Below, piece after piece: positions 1-12,082 of a stretch of DNA of 64,000 bases; within the stretch, counting starts at the first letter, position 1; each line of letters starts with the position of its first letter. Where the stretch lies: contig QJPP01001718.1 in the NCBI GenBank assembly GCA_003996215.1, positions 1 through 64,000 of the forward strand, in the 5' to 3' direction. The DNA is from Jaltomata sinuosa (lineage: Eukaryota; Streptophyta; Magnoliopsida; Solanales; Solanaceae). The translations under genes were made by a program, and so were the position numbers. A model generated the notes under the pieces. That model did not search any database and was not told where the DNA came from. It was given only the letters and a program-made list of their open reading frames with translations.

Positions 1-1358
1 ATCATCATGAGAAAATTTAAACTTGCTTAGACTGAATGCTGACTAGCTGAACTAGATTCTGAAAAGAGCGCTGAATTTGGAGAACTTTAAAGACAACCTG
101 TAGACTGAAAACTGACTAATTTCATGCTTAAAATTGAATGCTAGAAATCTAGGTTAAATTCTGAAGAAAACCAATTCTCATGAAAATACTACCATTTCAG
201 GCTAGATTATTGGTTTCTTAAAGTTCTTGTAAAAGATCTTTCAAGTCATTGAAAACATGGAGAAAATCTCTTAAAAAGGCTATAATTCATGTAGAAATCA
301 TAAGGACTGAATTCTGAAAAATATAGCATGATTGGGTAAGAACCCTAGTTTCTGACATCATGAAATTTGAAATAGAAGACTGAGGTTTTGGGCATAAGGG
401 TGAACTAAACCCTTACTAAATACCCACATACCTGGTGGATGATAATCCTTAAAGAGGACCTGAAGTTTGAAGCTTGATGGAGAAAGCCCTAGGTCTGAAA
501 TTTGGAGAAGAATGCTCTTTTCTCCTTTGAAACTGACTTGAGAGATCGAATGAGGAAAACTGATATGTTTTGAGGTTTTGACTTAATAAAATAAGCCTAA
601 AACAGTTATAGTCGGAGCTAAAAGAAGAATAAAAGGTCTGAAATACCCCTGGAATACTAAATTAAAAACTACTGAAAAAACTCATCGCCGGATTCCACGA
701 TCATGAACCACGACCCATAGAATGGATCACGGTTTGTGGAAAGGGTTCGTGGTTCCTGGGAAAAGTTTTTGGTCTCTGGAATGATTTCCACGAGTTGGTT
801 TCATGACTCGTGGATTATTCCACGACCTGTGGAACCACTTCGTGGTTTTCAGGCCACTTTTAACCTTCTGGACTATTTTCACGACCCGTGGAAACTTTTA
901 CGACCCTTGGAACCTCCTCATGGTTTTTAGGTGAAAAGAATGATTTTCATGAGTTCAATCTGCGGTTTGTGGTTTGATCCACGAGTCTTGGATTCCTCTC
1001 ATGGTTTCTGTCTGTCAGTTTGACAAACAGACATATTTTAGTAAAACACTGATAACTTTTACTCCAGACTCGGATTAATGCGTGGTCAATGGCGTTGGAA
1101 AGAAGACTCAAGGACCTTTAATTTTATGGGTACTAGGCCACATAACTCTTCATATTCTAGGATATATGATCATTTAAAGTTGACCCTAGTTTCTTCTTAC
1201 ATGAAAACTTCTTTGGTTGCGGTGCTTTCAACTTAACTTGCTTATAGGAGTTTCTTATGAACATGATTCATACCTAAAACACTTCCCACACTAGGAAATT
1301 GATCATAACACCTATGGAAAGTAGTTTAGTCTTAGCTTAAAAATTTTGGGGTGTTACA
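1..1358 (-). mobile_element. LTR (partial) of a minus-strand LTR retroelement
   Basis: On the minus strand this segment begins with TGTAACACCCCAAAAT at 1358, a common start of Solanaceae gypsy LTRs, and runs off the left edge of the window. It carries a cluster of short CCACGA/TCGTGG inverted motifs around 680-1010. No open frame of interest is present; the 64-codon frame at 736-930 follows these motifs and is not a gene. The element interrupts the degenerate coding remnant that starts at 1359. The other end and target duplication lie outside the window, so a solo LTR and a full element cannot be told apart. Confidence 0.55.
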
Positions 1359-2180
1359 AGGTTCTTCCTTCCTCTTCACTAACGAGTTTTTCAGTAAGGT
1401 TTCTAAAGAAGCCTTTCATGCAGATGAGTAGATTAAGCGGTTCTCGAACACCGTTAAGCCTTTGATCTATAGAGATATAGCTGATGTTGTAGCCCAAATT
1501 CAGAGTCAAATTGATCAGGTTAATACCCATGTGAACGGGATAGAAATTCGGGTGAACGAGCGGCTACAGACACTAACTGTGCCAGACCTTACTACTATAT
1601 TGACTGAGCTTGCAAAGGCTTGAGCTGAAATTGATGCTATCCAAAAGAAATAGGTGTCGATCGCTCCTCATATTGAGATTCCAACACATGGGGCTACGTA
1701 GGATGATTTTATTGACTTGCTTGCACATTTTCCTCCTCATGAATCGATCGAAGCTTCTAGTGATAAGGGTAAGGATGAAAATCTGCACCCTAAAACTGCC
1801 CCGAACCTATAAGAAAGAGAAATAAAAGAGATAAGAAGGTTTGGGATGAGGACGCCCCATTGAGCCCAAAATCGTTGAAATGCAAAGAGGACAAAGCTAA
1901 AAAAGAGGAGGAAAAGAGAAGCAGAGGTATTTAAAGAGTCTCGAGCCATCCAGCAAATCCGTATTGATTTCATTGGTACGGGTGGCTCAGGGAGTGTTGT
2001 TGCATGTGCCACAGAGGAAACTTCTTTAGACTCTATTGTGGGAGTGTCGGTTGATGAAGCTGCTTGGGCAGCTACTGCTGTTGAGAGGACTGCAGAGGCA
2101 GTTTTTGTTGATGATAAGACTGTGGGCACTGACCCACCAGGTCTAACTTCTACACCTGATGACCGCGCTTAGGCGCCGCA
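1359..2180 (+). pseudogene. Degenerate retroelement coding remnant
   Basis: One plus frame can be followed through many stop codons from 1359 to about 2180. It includes a helical stretch (AQIQSQIDQVNTHVNGIEIR near 1493-1550), a lysine/arginine-rich patch near 1890-1930 and an acidic, alanine-rich tail (ESRAIQQIRIDFIG and onward, 1938-2150). The composition resembles the 'putative plant transposon protein' regions found in Solanaceae LTR elements, but I cannot name a domain firmly. At least six in-frame stops are present. It sits upstream of the LTR at 15431-17029, once the inserted element 3759-15375 is removed, and probably belongs to the same old element. Confidence 0.45.
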
Positions 2181-3758
2181 GGTATGCCTCGTATCCCTTG
2201 TTTAGTTATTTTTAGTGCAATGGGGACAATGCGCAGCTTCTTTGATGGGGTGGGGGCAGTTGGGTCATCTAGTTTTTTGTAGAGTATTTTGGCAAAGTCT
2301 GAGTATCCAAAACACTCGCGTCATGCCACGATGTTAAATTAGGCGCTACATGGAAGGCAACCTATGAGGGTATCTAAATGGTATCCGCGTCCTTGAGGTT
2401 TTCTTGCCTGTGTTCTTTCACTAAGGATTTTTTAGATTTTTGTTGAACCGGCATATTTAGTATAGGTTATGTGTAGTGAAATAAAAATAAGAACTTAGTG
2501 TAGTCTATGGCCGGATTTTAAACTTGATGGAACTTGATTTTGATTGAAAAATAGAGACCCCTCCAAAATTTGTGTGACATGAGATTATCTGTTTTTGATA
2601 GACTGAACGTTATGAATCTGTGCATGACATTATGTTAATTGATCTGATGAATGGCTTAAGCTAGGGTATGAACCTGATAGTTAGCATGTGATTGTTGTAC
2701 TATGTGCCATGTGTGTGTGAGCTAAATTTTTATTGTTCTTGTACTGTGTGCCAATCTAGAACTTGTCTGGTTAGTCTTGCCTAGGTTATAAGATAGTTGG
2801 TTAGGAAAGGATCATAGGCCATTTTTGAAATAGTCCACTTTATCCTAAATGACCGTCCAAATGATTTGAATACCCTTTGATCCTTGATTTTGAGCCTGAA
2901 TTGACCCTTTTATTTGTTTAGCCTAATCACCTTCCCTGTTTTCTATGAACCTTTAGTTTGGCCCTGGTCCCTCTTTGGACATTGTGTACCTCAACTCAGG
3001 CAAATCTCCTAAGTTGAGGGTGGCTATTGTGGAGGTAAGTGTGAAATATGGGGTATGAAAAGAAGAGGTTAGTAATAAAAAAGGAGTAAGAACAGGTGTG
3101 GCGTATGTGTTTAGAAAGAAAAAGATAAAAGAAAGAAAAGAAAAAACAAGAAAAAAAATATGTAAGCCTAAAAAGAAAGCTGCACCCGTCACTTGATGAA
3201 AAAGAAGGAATAAAAAGGGAGAAAAGGGGGAGGAAAAAAAGTAGAGTTGGTCTGAAAAGTGGAAGAAACATAGCGTAGTGTCAAAGAGGGTTTAGTCACT
3301 ATTTCCCATATCTACCATACCAATCCCTGAGCCTACGTTACAAGTCGAGTAAAGTCCTATAGTGATCCTAATCCAACTGTTCGAAAGCCGAGGCATAGAA
3401 AATAAAGGCAAGCCTATGGTCTTGTGCATGCATTGCTTGAATATCTTTGTGAGTGTGAGTGTTCTAGTTCAATCCCAGAGATTTTAACTGTATTATTGTG
3501 CGATTGGGACTTCTTTGTGGTAAGGGCACTAGAGTAACTTTGACTGCTGATTGTTAGGGTGAGTCTCATATGTGTATGCTAAGTCGTCTGTTAATAGCGT
3601 AATGTCATCCATGGAGCCCCTTGTGTTGTCTTGATAAACAGAATTTGTGTACTTGTTTTGGACTGAAAAGGAGGGGGGGAAATTATTGTGAGATGAAGTG
3701 CTAAGTCATATGACTGCCGTAGTTCCTAGGTTCTTTTGCTCAAGCGTCGTGTTGGGAT
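2181..3758 (+). mobile_element. Non-coding 3' part of an Athila-like element, left half
   Basis: No coding sequence is visible. A long purine-rich tract (about 3100-3260, AAAGAAAAGAAAAG-like) explains the two leucine/phenylalanine-rich frames on the opposite strand. Purine-rich 3' regions are typical of Athila-type elements. The segment ends at GGGAT (3754-3758), which is the target duplication of the inserted 11.6-kb element, and continues at 15381. Confidence 0.45.
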
Positions 3759-4892
3759 TGTTATACCCCATTTTAACCGAGGTCGAAACGGTGTACAACG
3801 TATTGAAAACTTCTAAATTAATTAAAAGGAAGTCGCCACCTAATTATTCTTACGGTGAATTAGGACACCTATAATTAACTATGTGATTAAAGCAAACAAA
3901 AGACTTCATTTTTAAGGTCTACTAAACTTAAGATTCTAAGTAAGGATTCTAACTATCCTAAAGGGAAGGGGTTAAGCACCCTTTAAGATCCGCCAAATTA
4001 CGGTTAACCGGCCAAACTTAGGTTAATTTAACGAAAAGATTCTTTTTAGTACTTAATCCTTAATAGTAAGTTAATTTTGCGACCTAAGAAATGTAACAAA
4101 CCTAAGTATAAGATATGATTCTAGGCGTTCCCCAAGACAAGTAACTATGCTCAGTCTACCCCCTTAAAAGGACGAGATGCGAACGAATATATCTCAATAC
4201 TATCCTAATTGAATTACATGAATCCAAACATAAACAAGACAAGTATTAATACAAAAAAAACATAAAAATAACAATGTGCCAAAACGTTAGCCAAAAGGTA
4301 ACAAAATATATAGGTCTATGCAAGAATATAAAAAGCTCTAAAAGTGCAAGAGAGAGAGCAAATGGATTCTTTTTCCGGAATGGGTAGCCCACTAGAGATG
4401 AACGTATGACGAGCGCGGCTCTGATTTGGACAGAGATGGAGTGGTATTTCAACTCCAAATGCGCTCCCGAGTGTACATGTGCAAGAATAAAGAAAGGAAA
4501 AGGATTAAGATAGACTTTGATCTCATTAAGAAATAACAAAAAATAGAGAAACAAAAACAGCATATAATCCAATATCCTTTAATCAACTTTCAAAACTTAA
4601 GCATAGGCAAAAGCGAAAGCAAAATAAGCCAATAACCATCACATAATTCAAACGTTTTAGGTAATTCAAATAAGCTAAACACACTCTAAATTTATGAATT
4701 GCATTCACGCCTAAACGAATAAGCATGAGTTATAACCAATACATTTATATAACGGGACAACTTAAACACCTTATAGACATGATTTCTAAGGCATCGTTTC
4801 GACCTAAAACTCATAACAAACATTCGAATAGAATAGTGAATACTTTCTTATGGTCGTTCGTCAATTAATCCAATTCTGCCTAAGAATGACGG

Positions 4893-5130
4893 TTTGAGTG
4901 ACGGTCCGTCACATGTGTGACGGTCCGTCACCCCCACCGTCGCACCATGGCAGCCAAGGAAGGCGACGCCACTGCCTCAATGTGACGGTTTGAGTGACGG
5001 TCCGTCACATGTGTGACGACCCGTCACCCCCACCGTCGCAACATGGCAGTCAAGAAAGTAATGCCACTGTCTCAACGTGACGGTCTGAGTGACGGTCCGT
5101 CACATGTGTGACGGTCCGTCACATCGACCG
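4893..5130. repeat. Palindromic GTGACGGTCCGTCAC cluster A in 3' LTR
   Basis: The 15-mer GTGACGGTCCGTCAC is an odd palindrome (7 + 1 + 7) and occurs here three times as a pair with spacer ATGT (one member has GACGACCCGTCAC). The pairs are embedded in a roughly 95-bp higher-order repeat that also carries ACCGTCGCACCATGGCAG. The equivalent cluster in the other LTR is at 13207-13454. Confidence 0.8.
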
Positions 5131-6613
5131 TCAAGATGGTCTGTGTGCCCATGCAATCTTTTTACATTAAAAGGACTTCAACACCATAATCACCTCGATG
5201 AAAAATGACTCAGAGCTAAACATAATACGTCTTTCAACCTCACTTTTATCATATTTTTTATAGCTAAACTAGGTAAAAACTATTCATGGCAAATAATCTT
5301 CTTAAGCAAGCAAATTCTTACCAAAAAAAGAGACAAACAAAAGAGTGAACAACATAGTTAAATCGCAGATTCGACAAACTTCATTCTTAACAAACTACAG
5401 CCAACCTTTTATGGTCCTAATTAATCCATTTACATGCTTATTTTCTTATGGAAAAGCTGAAGATAAAAACGGACCAACAGGAAACATTACACATAAATTA
5501 TGCAAGAACACTTATACATACATTTCTTGGAATAAAAATAAAAGGGTAGGAGGGGACGGATGCTGACCTTGTGTGGAGCAGCGGACTAAGGCGTTCTTGA
5601 CCACGAATCCACACTCGAAACTCGATGAAACAAAACAACAGATGCTATGAGAACTCTAGAACCAAAATACGAAATTCAAGCAGCCGTTCAAAGAAAACTT
5701 TAAGGTGGTTTTTATAGCTGAAAAACTCCTTTAAAATGCTCTCCAACCCTTGGTATTTATAGGGGCTAAGCTAGGGTTCATGGGGAGATTTTTGGGCGGG
5801 AACTTGGGTGAGATTTTGAGTTTGAAACTTTTAGAGAGTTGTGACAAACTTACACGTTTTTGGCCTCTGATTTTCTCTGCCATGGCCACGTTTTTGCCAA
5901 GGTGAATTAAAGTTCTCCTCAAAATGGTGCAACTCCTCTTGGTACCAGAGGATTCTCAAAGATTTTGGTATAAAAATGGGAAGTCTCTTTATGTCCATGC
6001 CAAGAAAGGACGGAGAGAGGGATTGCTTTGCTCGGAATGGAGCATGCAGGCTTTTTGAGATTAGCTTGGCTGGATGAACCTTGTCACAAATGGAGGAAAA
6101 AGCCAAAAGACTCCTCTGCCATGGTGCAGAGGAAGAGAAACGATGGAAAGGGAAAGGAGAGAGTGAGGAGCGGCTGGTGCAAACCAAGCATGCTTTAGGG
6201 TTTCAAAGGGTATGTTAGGTATTTTAGGTAGCTTAAGTGAGGGTATTTTTGGTAGTTCAAGCAAACAGGGGTGAGTTGGATTTTGACCGGCAAATGGGGG
6301 ACTGACACGCGGCGAGGAGGAAGTTGGGTGTGTGCAAGATGTGTGAGGCACATGGAAAGCGTGTGCTATAGGTGTGTTTGTGACTGTTGGTCGCTTACGT
6401 GGCGCTTACGTGGCATCCACGTGGGTTAAAACGTATTCCATTAAAATAAAATATATGATTAAAAGATAATTATAAAAATATTAGGCAAAAATCAATATCG
6501 TAGGAATTACGATAACGTTTATAAAAGTTACAAAATCAAAAGAAATATTCATAGGAAATGCAAGCAAACACGGAAACGGAAGGAAAAACGAAAAAAAAAA
6601 GATTCTGCTTAAG

Positions 6614-6870
6614 AGTGACGGCTTGAGTGACGGTCCGTCACATGTGTGACGGTCCGTCACCCCCACCGTCGCCCCATGGCAGCAAGGAAAAGCAATGCCA
6701 CTGCCCCAAGGTGACGGTCTGGGCGACGGTCCGTCACATGTGTGACGGTCCGTCACATTGACCGTCAAGGTGGTGGCGAGAAGGCAGTGCTACTGCCTTA
6801 AGTTGACGGTTTGTGTGACGGTCCGTCACATGTGTAACGGTCCATCACATTGACCGTCAAGGTGGTGACG
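6614..6870. repeat. Palindromic GTGACGGTCCGTCAC cluster B in 3' LTR
   Basis: Three more pairs of the same palindromic 15-mer lie close to the transcription-proximal (U3) end of the LTR on the minus strand. The last pair is slightly degenerate (GTAACGGTCCATCAC). The equivalent in the other LTR is 14936-15180. The position near the 5' end of the LTR would suit protein-binding sites, which is inference only. Confidence 0.75.
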
Positions 6871-7055
6871 ACCTCCGTCCTTTGCTAAATTAAAAATAAC
6901 GAGCACGCGGCTAGATTTAAAAATAATAACAATAATAAAGTAATAATAATAATAGTAGTTGTTTAAGTATAATAAAAATAAATAAAAAATATTATTAATT
7001 TAGAAGCTCGAGAAAATAAAAAGGGCGAAAGGAGGGTCAAAATTGGGTGTCAACA

Positions 7056-7069
7056 GCTTGTCCCTCTTT
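7056..7069 (-). other. Polypurine tract of the Tat/Ogre-like element
   Basis: AAAGAGGGACAAGC on the minus strand directly precedes the TGTTGACACC start of the 3' LTR, as expected for the plus-strand primer of reverse transcription. Confidence 0.6.
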
Positions 7070-7860
7070 GACCGGAGACGATGTAAGAGTTTCTGGGCAA
7101 AGAAGTTGACGTAGTAGCCAATTTTGTCCTGACCAACAAATACGATCATGAAAGGGTTTAAGAAAACATATGCGCCGGATAGGTAACAGGGTAGAGGGTT
7201 TTAAAAAAGATCAAGAGATCGATGTGAAATGTTTTGAAGATTATGGCCGAACTTTGGTTTCTAAGTTGCCTACATATCTCGGGTTGCACGAGAATCAGGC
7301 CAAATGTAGTTCGGAGGTTATGATGAGACTGGATTGCAAGATTTGTAAAGAGAACGAAGAAAAAGGGCTGAAAAAGTTATAAAAGCGGTGAGAGTTCGAG
7401 TGTAGATCCTTGACCTTTGTTGGGAGTCCGATCGACATTCCCAACAAATTGCCCCAGTTCACTGCTTAGATGAAGTTCCACGTTGCGCTATGTTTCTTGT
7501 TGCTGCATGTGGGTTGTATTTTCTGCAAAGTCTTAATAAAATTGTTAGCAAATAAAGCGTGAAATATAATAAATATCTTACGACAAAGATCAGAAGAAAG
7601 ATGTATCCATTCTGAACTGGTGCTAAGTCAAATGTGCATTTATTTCTTTTAACATTAAATAATTGCTTTTAGATTATGCGCCCGCAAAATCTAAGTAATA
7701 ACGTCAGCAAAGTAAACACATATACAAAGCGTGATTTTCAAGAAATTTAAAAGATAGCATGCGGTGCTTGATAAGTAATAAATAAAAATAATGCATTGCG
7801 AGATGTGCAATAATAAGCGGGCGAGCATAAATATTTAACTGAAAGAGGATAAGCCTAAAA
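7070..7860. other. Non-coding element interior
   Basis: No gene is visible. The stretch contains one copy (about 7243-7316) of a motif, TTGCCTACATATC ... GAATCAGGCCAAATGTAGTTC, whose relatives recur at 9870-9950 and 9975-10045 inside the same element. The 70-codon frame at 7170-7382 overlaps this motif and is not recognisable as a protein. Confidence 0.5.
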
Positions 7861-8250
7861 ATGTCCTATTTGAGGGTGGACAAACCCAGCATATCCTATT
7901 TTGGGGTGGATGAACCCGCTGTGTTCTATTTTAAGGTGAACGAACCTAATGTGTCCTATTTTAGGGTGGACGAACCCAATGTGTTCTATTTTAGGGTGAA
8001 CGAACCCAACGTGTCCTATTCTAGGGTGGACGAACCCAATTTGTCCCATTTGAGGGTGGACAAACCCAAGGTGTTCTATTTTAGGGTGAACGAACCCAAC
8101 GTGTTCTATTTTAGGGTGAACGAACCCAATGTGTTCTATTTTAGGGTGAACGAACCCAATGTGTCCTATTTTAGGGTGGACGACCCAATGTGTTCTATTT
8201 TAGGGTGAACGAACCCGATGTGTCCTATTTTAGGGTGGACGAACCCAATA
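7861..8250. repeat. 30-bp tandem repeat, about 13 copies
   Basis: The unit is close to GTGTTCTATTTTAGGG followed by TGAACGAACCCAAC, 30 bp in all, repeated head to tail about 13 times with scattered substitutions. One unit near 8180-8190 has lost one base. Because 30 is divisible by three, it yields open frames on both strands with 10-residue repeats (NVFYFRVNEP on plus). I regard these as satellites without coding function. Confidence 0.85.
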
Positions 8251-8469
8251 TATGATGCAAACTTATAAAGATAAATATTGGTGCGGTGCAGAAAGCTTAA
8301 TGCGATGCTTGATTTGCGATTAGCTAATATTCATGTTGCAATGCAGAAAGCTTGGTGCGGTGCCTTTACAATAATGGACATCATGATGCGGTGCAGTGAG
8401 CTTGGTGCGGCGCTCTTAAAATAATAAATATGCAAGGTGCGGTGCAGCAAGTTTGGTGCAGTGCCTTCA

Positions 8470-8955
8470 TAGTTGCGAACATTTATAATACAATATGGAG
8501 AGATTGGTATGATGCCTTTGCAGTAGCAACATCCATGCGAACATTCATAATACAATATGGAGAAATTGGTATGATGCCTTTGCAGTAGCAACATCCATGC
8601 GAACATTCATAATACAGTATGGAGAAATTGGTATGATGCCTTTGCAGTAGCAACATCCATGCGAACATTCATAATGCAATATGAAGAGATTGGTATGATG
8701 CCTTTGCAGTAGCAACATCCATGCGAACATTCATAAGGCAATATGAAGAGATTGGTATGATGCCTTTGCAGTAGCAACATCCATGTGAACATGCAATATG
8801 AAGAGATTGGTATGATGCCTTTGCAGTAGCAACATCCATGCGAACATGCAATATGAAGAGATTGGTATGATGCCTTTGCAGTAGCAACATCCATGCGAAC
8901 ATTCATAATGCAATATGAAGAGATTGGTATGATGCCTTTGCAGTAGCAACATCCA
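8470..8955. repeat. 62-bp tandem repeat, about 8 copies
   Basis: A 62-bp unit containing GGTATGATGCCTTTGCAGTA, then GCAACATCCATGCGAACAT, is repeated about eight times. Two copies (around 8780-8870) lack the ATTCATA stretch. Related degenerate motifs with GGTGCGGTGC continue on the left (8280-8465) and right (9000-9050). The cysteine-rich minus-strand frames across it repeat every 62 bp and change frame, so they are not genes. Confidence 0.85.
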
Positions 8956-11019
8956 ATGAGTGCTCCAAAAAAAATATTTAATCAAATGCCTTTGTAGTAA
9001 TATGCTGAAATGCATAGTGCTTGGTGCGATGCATTATTTAAAGTGCGATGCTTTGATGAAAATTTACTGTAAATCAAAATTCTGTACTCAAAGAAAATTT
9101 ATGAAATACAACATTCAATTTGCGTCATCCTTTGTGTGCGTTATCATTCCAAAATTAGCCTCTGCATCACTCAAAGAAAACTTGTTAGTATAAGATGAAA
9201 TGGTTGCCTTGCATTGAACTTTGAAGCTTTGACTTTGAATCTGCGCTTCTCGTTGCTATGGCACTGCAGCAATTTGATGAGCGAATATGATTTTTGATCT
9301 TGACTTCTGCTTTGTTGAATAAACGTAGGGCATTTGCAAGGCTGTCCCAGTTTTGGCATTGTTGAATGCTTCAAATCGGTCTGCCATTATAGTTTTCTCT
9401 TGACGCAGATTCATAGCCAAAACAATGTTCAATGCTAGGCAACCTCTAAAGAAAATATAAAGCTGCTTTAAAAAAAATAAAAATATTAGCGCATGAAAAT
9501 AGGAAGTAAATACATAAAGTATTTGATAAATTTGATAAGCTGTGATTTGCTTACGTAGAAGCTCTAAGATAAAGGGATGACTTAAATCGCAGAATGAGTG
9601 AATGAAAATCACTTATTTGGCTCTAACGCTCGAATTTTTAACAAAATAAAAGCAAACTAATTTGGAATAGCATGCGCAATTCGAAGAAGGCTGACTTATG
9701 TTGAACAACAAAGCCTTTTTGACTTGATCTTCATCCCTTGCGAACTCTGGTAAATTCCAAAACTTGCCCCAGTCTAAAGATATTTTTGATGATGACGCCA
9801 TGATTGCACGCTAAAAATTCTGGTGCAATATCAATCTTTTCTGGGGAAAACTAAAATTTTATAATAAAGAGACCGAGCCTTATGTAGGCTGCCTACGTAT
9901 CCTGTGTTCGACAGGAAATCAGATCAAACGTAGTTCCAATTACACGCAAAAGAAATATTAAAAAAAAATGCCCCAATATGACCGAGTCCCTATATGGGCT
10001 GCCTACATATCCGCCAAGGAAATCAGGTCATGTGTAGTTCTGCTTACAAAATATACAAAAGATTGATCGCTTAAGTTCGCAAAAGTACATAATTAATCCC
10101 AAAAGGTACTACCCAAAAACTAGCTATTCTATTACACGCTTCCTGAAGGCTAATGTCAGAATAGACATGCAAAAGGCTAAGGGTAGATTATTTAAACATG
10201 TGATGCTTGAGAAGAAATCAAAGGATTGAGTCTTATAAAGAATATATTAAAGACGAATTTGATGACGAGCGTGAGATTAAAATAATTGAAAAGGAAACTA
10301 GACGCACGAGGATTGAACTTGAAAAATTGAACGATTGCAAATGACTCTGAGTTGGCGGGTCGAGAATAATGTCGATCAATTGAAGACCTATGAGATGCCT
10401 CGACTTGCATGCCAAAACTTAGAAATAAAAGGTGCGAAAAGATTAATTTTAAAAGCTCAAAAATAGGAACGACACAAGCATTTTGAATGAATGATAAACT
10501 CTAAAGAAGTATCAATTTTGGATAGTCGTTCTTGAACAAATTCGATGGAGACGATCGAGCAAATGTCGACGAGTGCTATTTGATAGATTGCGCAAATAAA
10601 TTTGGACATCTACCAATTTAAGAAGCCACAAATGGCACAGAGATTAATGAAAGATTGGAAGAATTTGAGAGCATAAGTAGAAGTTTCATGACGTAGATCG
10701 GGCGCTAACTAGATTCTACGAAGCATGAAACTAACGGGATAAATATTCTATCATTAGAAACAGAAGATTAAACCCGTAAAGGAGAGACTTGAAAAAGCTT
10801 GAGAAAGTAAAAAATCTAGAAACATTGAATTTTGACACGAGTCTTATAGACGAGCGGAACGAGGGAGTAGGAATTTTGAAATAACTAAGGCAAATTTGAT
10901 AAAGAAGATTATATCCTAAACGGGAGGATAAATTAATTGAGAACCCTAAAAACTTGAGCGAGCCTAGGATAATGATTCTAAACGGCGCTCTAAATTCTTT
11001 AAAGTGCGCTAAGCGCGGA
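8956..11019. other. Non-coding element interior with duplicated CTGCCTACRTATCC motif
   Basis: No polyprotein domain is recognisable. Two imperfect copies of a roughly 70-bp motif (GGCTGCCTACGTATCC ... GAAATCAGATCA ... GTAGTTCC) lie at about 9870-9950 and 9975-10045. A short minus-strand frame at 9613-9801 (62 codons, starting MASSSKISLDWGKFWNLPEF) is the only interior frame that looks at all protein-like, but I do not recognise it. The rest is AT-rich and stop-rich in all frames. Confidence 0.45.
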
Positions 11020-11037
11020 AAGATTAATAATAATAAC

Positions 11038-11081
<44 letters not shown>

Positions 11082-11113
11082 TAATAATAATAATAATAAT
11101 AACAATAATAATT
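11020..11113. repeat. AAT/AAC trinucleotide microsatellite
   Basis: About 30 units of AAT with interspersed AAC. It produces the artefactual poly-Asn (plus) and poly-Leu/Ile (minus) frames in this region. Confidence 0.95.
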
Positions 11114-12060
11114 GTGAACATGTAAAAAAAATGCAATAGACAATTAAATAAAGTGATAAATAAATGTAAATCACTATTCTTTAAATAAAGAAAAACAAAG
11201 ATAATGTTAGTAAATATCAAGTAAAATCATGTAGCAAATAAATTCATATAAGGCACGTAGCAAGTAAGCGAGCAAACGATTCGCATAACATAATAACGCG
11301 TCCTAATATACATGTGCCTCTTTATGCCAGAGGTAGGCCTAACGCGTATTTAAAAAATAAATGTGTCACAATATGTCATTCTTTGCTCTTTTAATTAATT
11401 AAACAAATCTTATCCTCAAAATAAATAATAAAAATAGCTTTAAGCTGTATTATATGTCAAAAAATACAATAATTAATTTAGAGCAAACGATCCATATTTA
11501 GGCACAATCATTTTTCAAATAATGCAACATATAAATGATAAGTGTCACTCGGGGTTGTAAACCCACTCGGACATTTGGGCGAGGTTGACTAATGAACTTA
11601 ATATACCAAGTATATTAAGCCTCCTAAGTTTCATGATGCATGTACCTAAAATAGGTGTTGGCTTAGCTCTATCTTAGGTGAACTAAGATTTGGATAGACC
11701 CGGACTTGAGATTTTCCTATTTGAAAAGGTACGTGGTTACACGGTAGTAAAACTATCCGCTCGCTCCACGCATGCACCGATTCTCTAAATATAAGGTGTT
11801 TGAAAGAATTTCGGAGAAGTGAAAGGACACAACTCGCGTGTACAATGTGTGTGAAAGTGTCAAGTTTCCAAAAGTGGAGGAAATATGAACGGAATGACAG
11901 TTTAAATAAAGCGGTAACACGTAAGGCAATTTAGATAAAATAATAGCAAATAAACAATTTATATCACATAAAATAAATAAAACTTCAAGCAATTAAGGTA
12001 AACAAACAAATACAAAGTGCTTTAATTATTAACCTAAGTTTATTATGGTTTAGAACCTAA
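11114..12060. other. Non-coding element interior next to 5' LTR
   Basis: AT-rich untranslated-leader-like sequence. No conserved domain or long frame is seen on either strand. Confidence 0.5.
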
Positions 12061-12080
12061 TTCCCCAGTGAAGTCGCCAA
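12061..12080 (-). other. Primer-binding site of the Tat/Ogre-like element
   Basis: TTGGCGACTTCACTGGGGAA on the minus strand lies two bases inside the 5' LTR. It resembles the primer-binding site reported for Tat/Ogre elements (an arginine tRNA in Ogre). The priming tRNA was not verified here. Confidence 0.65.
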
Positions 12081-12082
12081 AC

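Larger units (their letters stand above)
3759..7055 (-). repeat. 3' LTR of the Tat/Ogre-like element
   Basis: This 3297-bp LTR is nearly identical to 12083-15375. It contains two clusters of the 15-mer GTGACGGTCCGTCAC and variants (4893-5130 and 6614-6870), mostly as pairs joined by ATGT. Several small frames recur at the same places in the other LTR (for example 5345-5566 and 6061-6351); their conservation is explained by the LTR duplication and not by coding constraint. Confidence 0.88.

Noticed and set aside
5345..6768. Small frames conserved between 5.3-6.8 kb and 13.7-15.1 kb
   Set aside because: They are in the two LTRs of one element; conservation reflects recent LTR identity and both strands are open at several of them.
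7855..8208. Open frames on both strands with 10-residue repeats (NVFYFRVNEP and the reverse)
   Set aside because: They are produced by a 30-bp tandem repeat, a multiple of three. Both strands are open equally and a 1-bp loss in one unit breaks the frame.
8331..9015. Cysteine-rich minus-strand frames repeated six times; also looked CRISPR-like
   Set aside because: A 62-bp tandem repeat shifts frame at every unit. There are no unique spacers between constant repeats, and this is a plant genome.
10731..11220. Poly-Asn and poly-Leu/Ile frames
   Set aside because: Artefact of the AAT microsatellite at 11020-11113.
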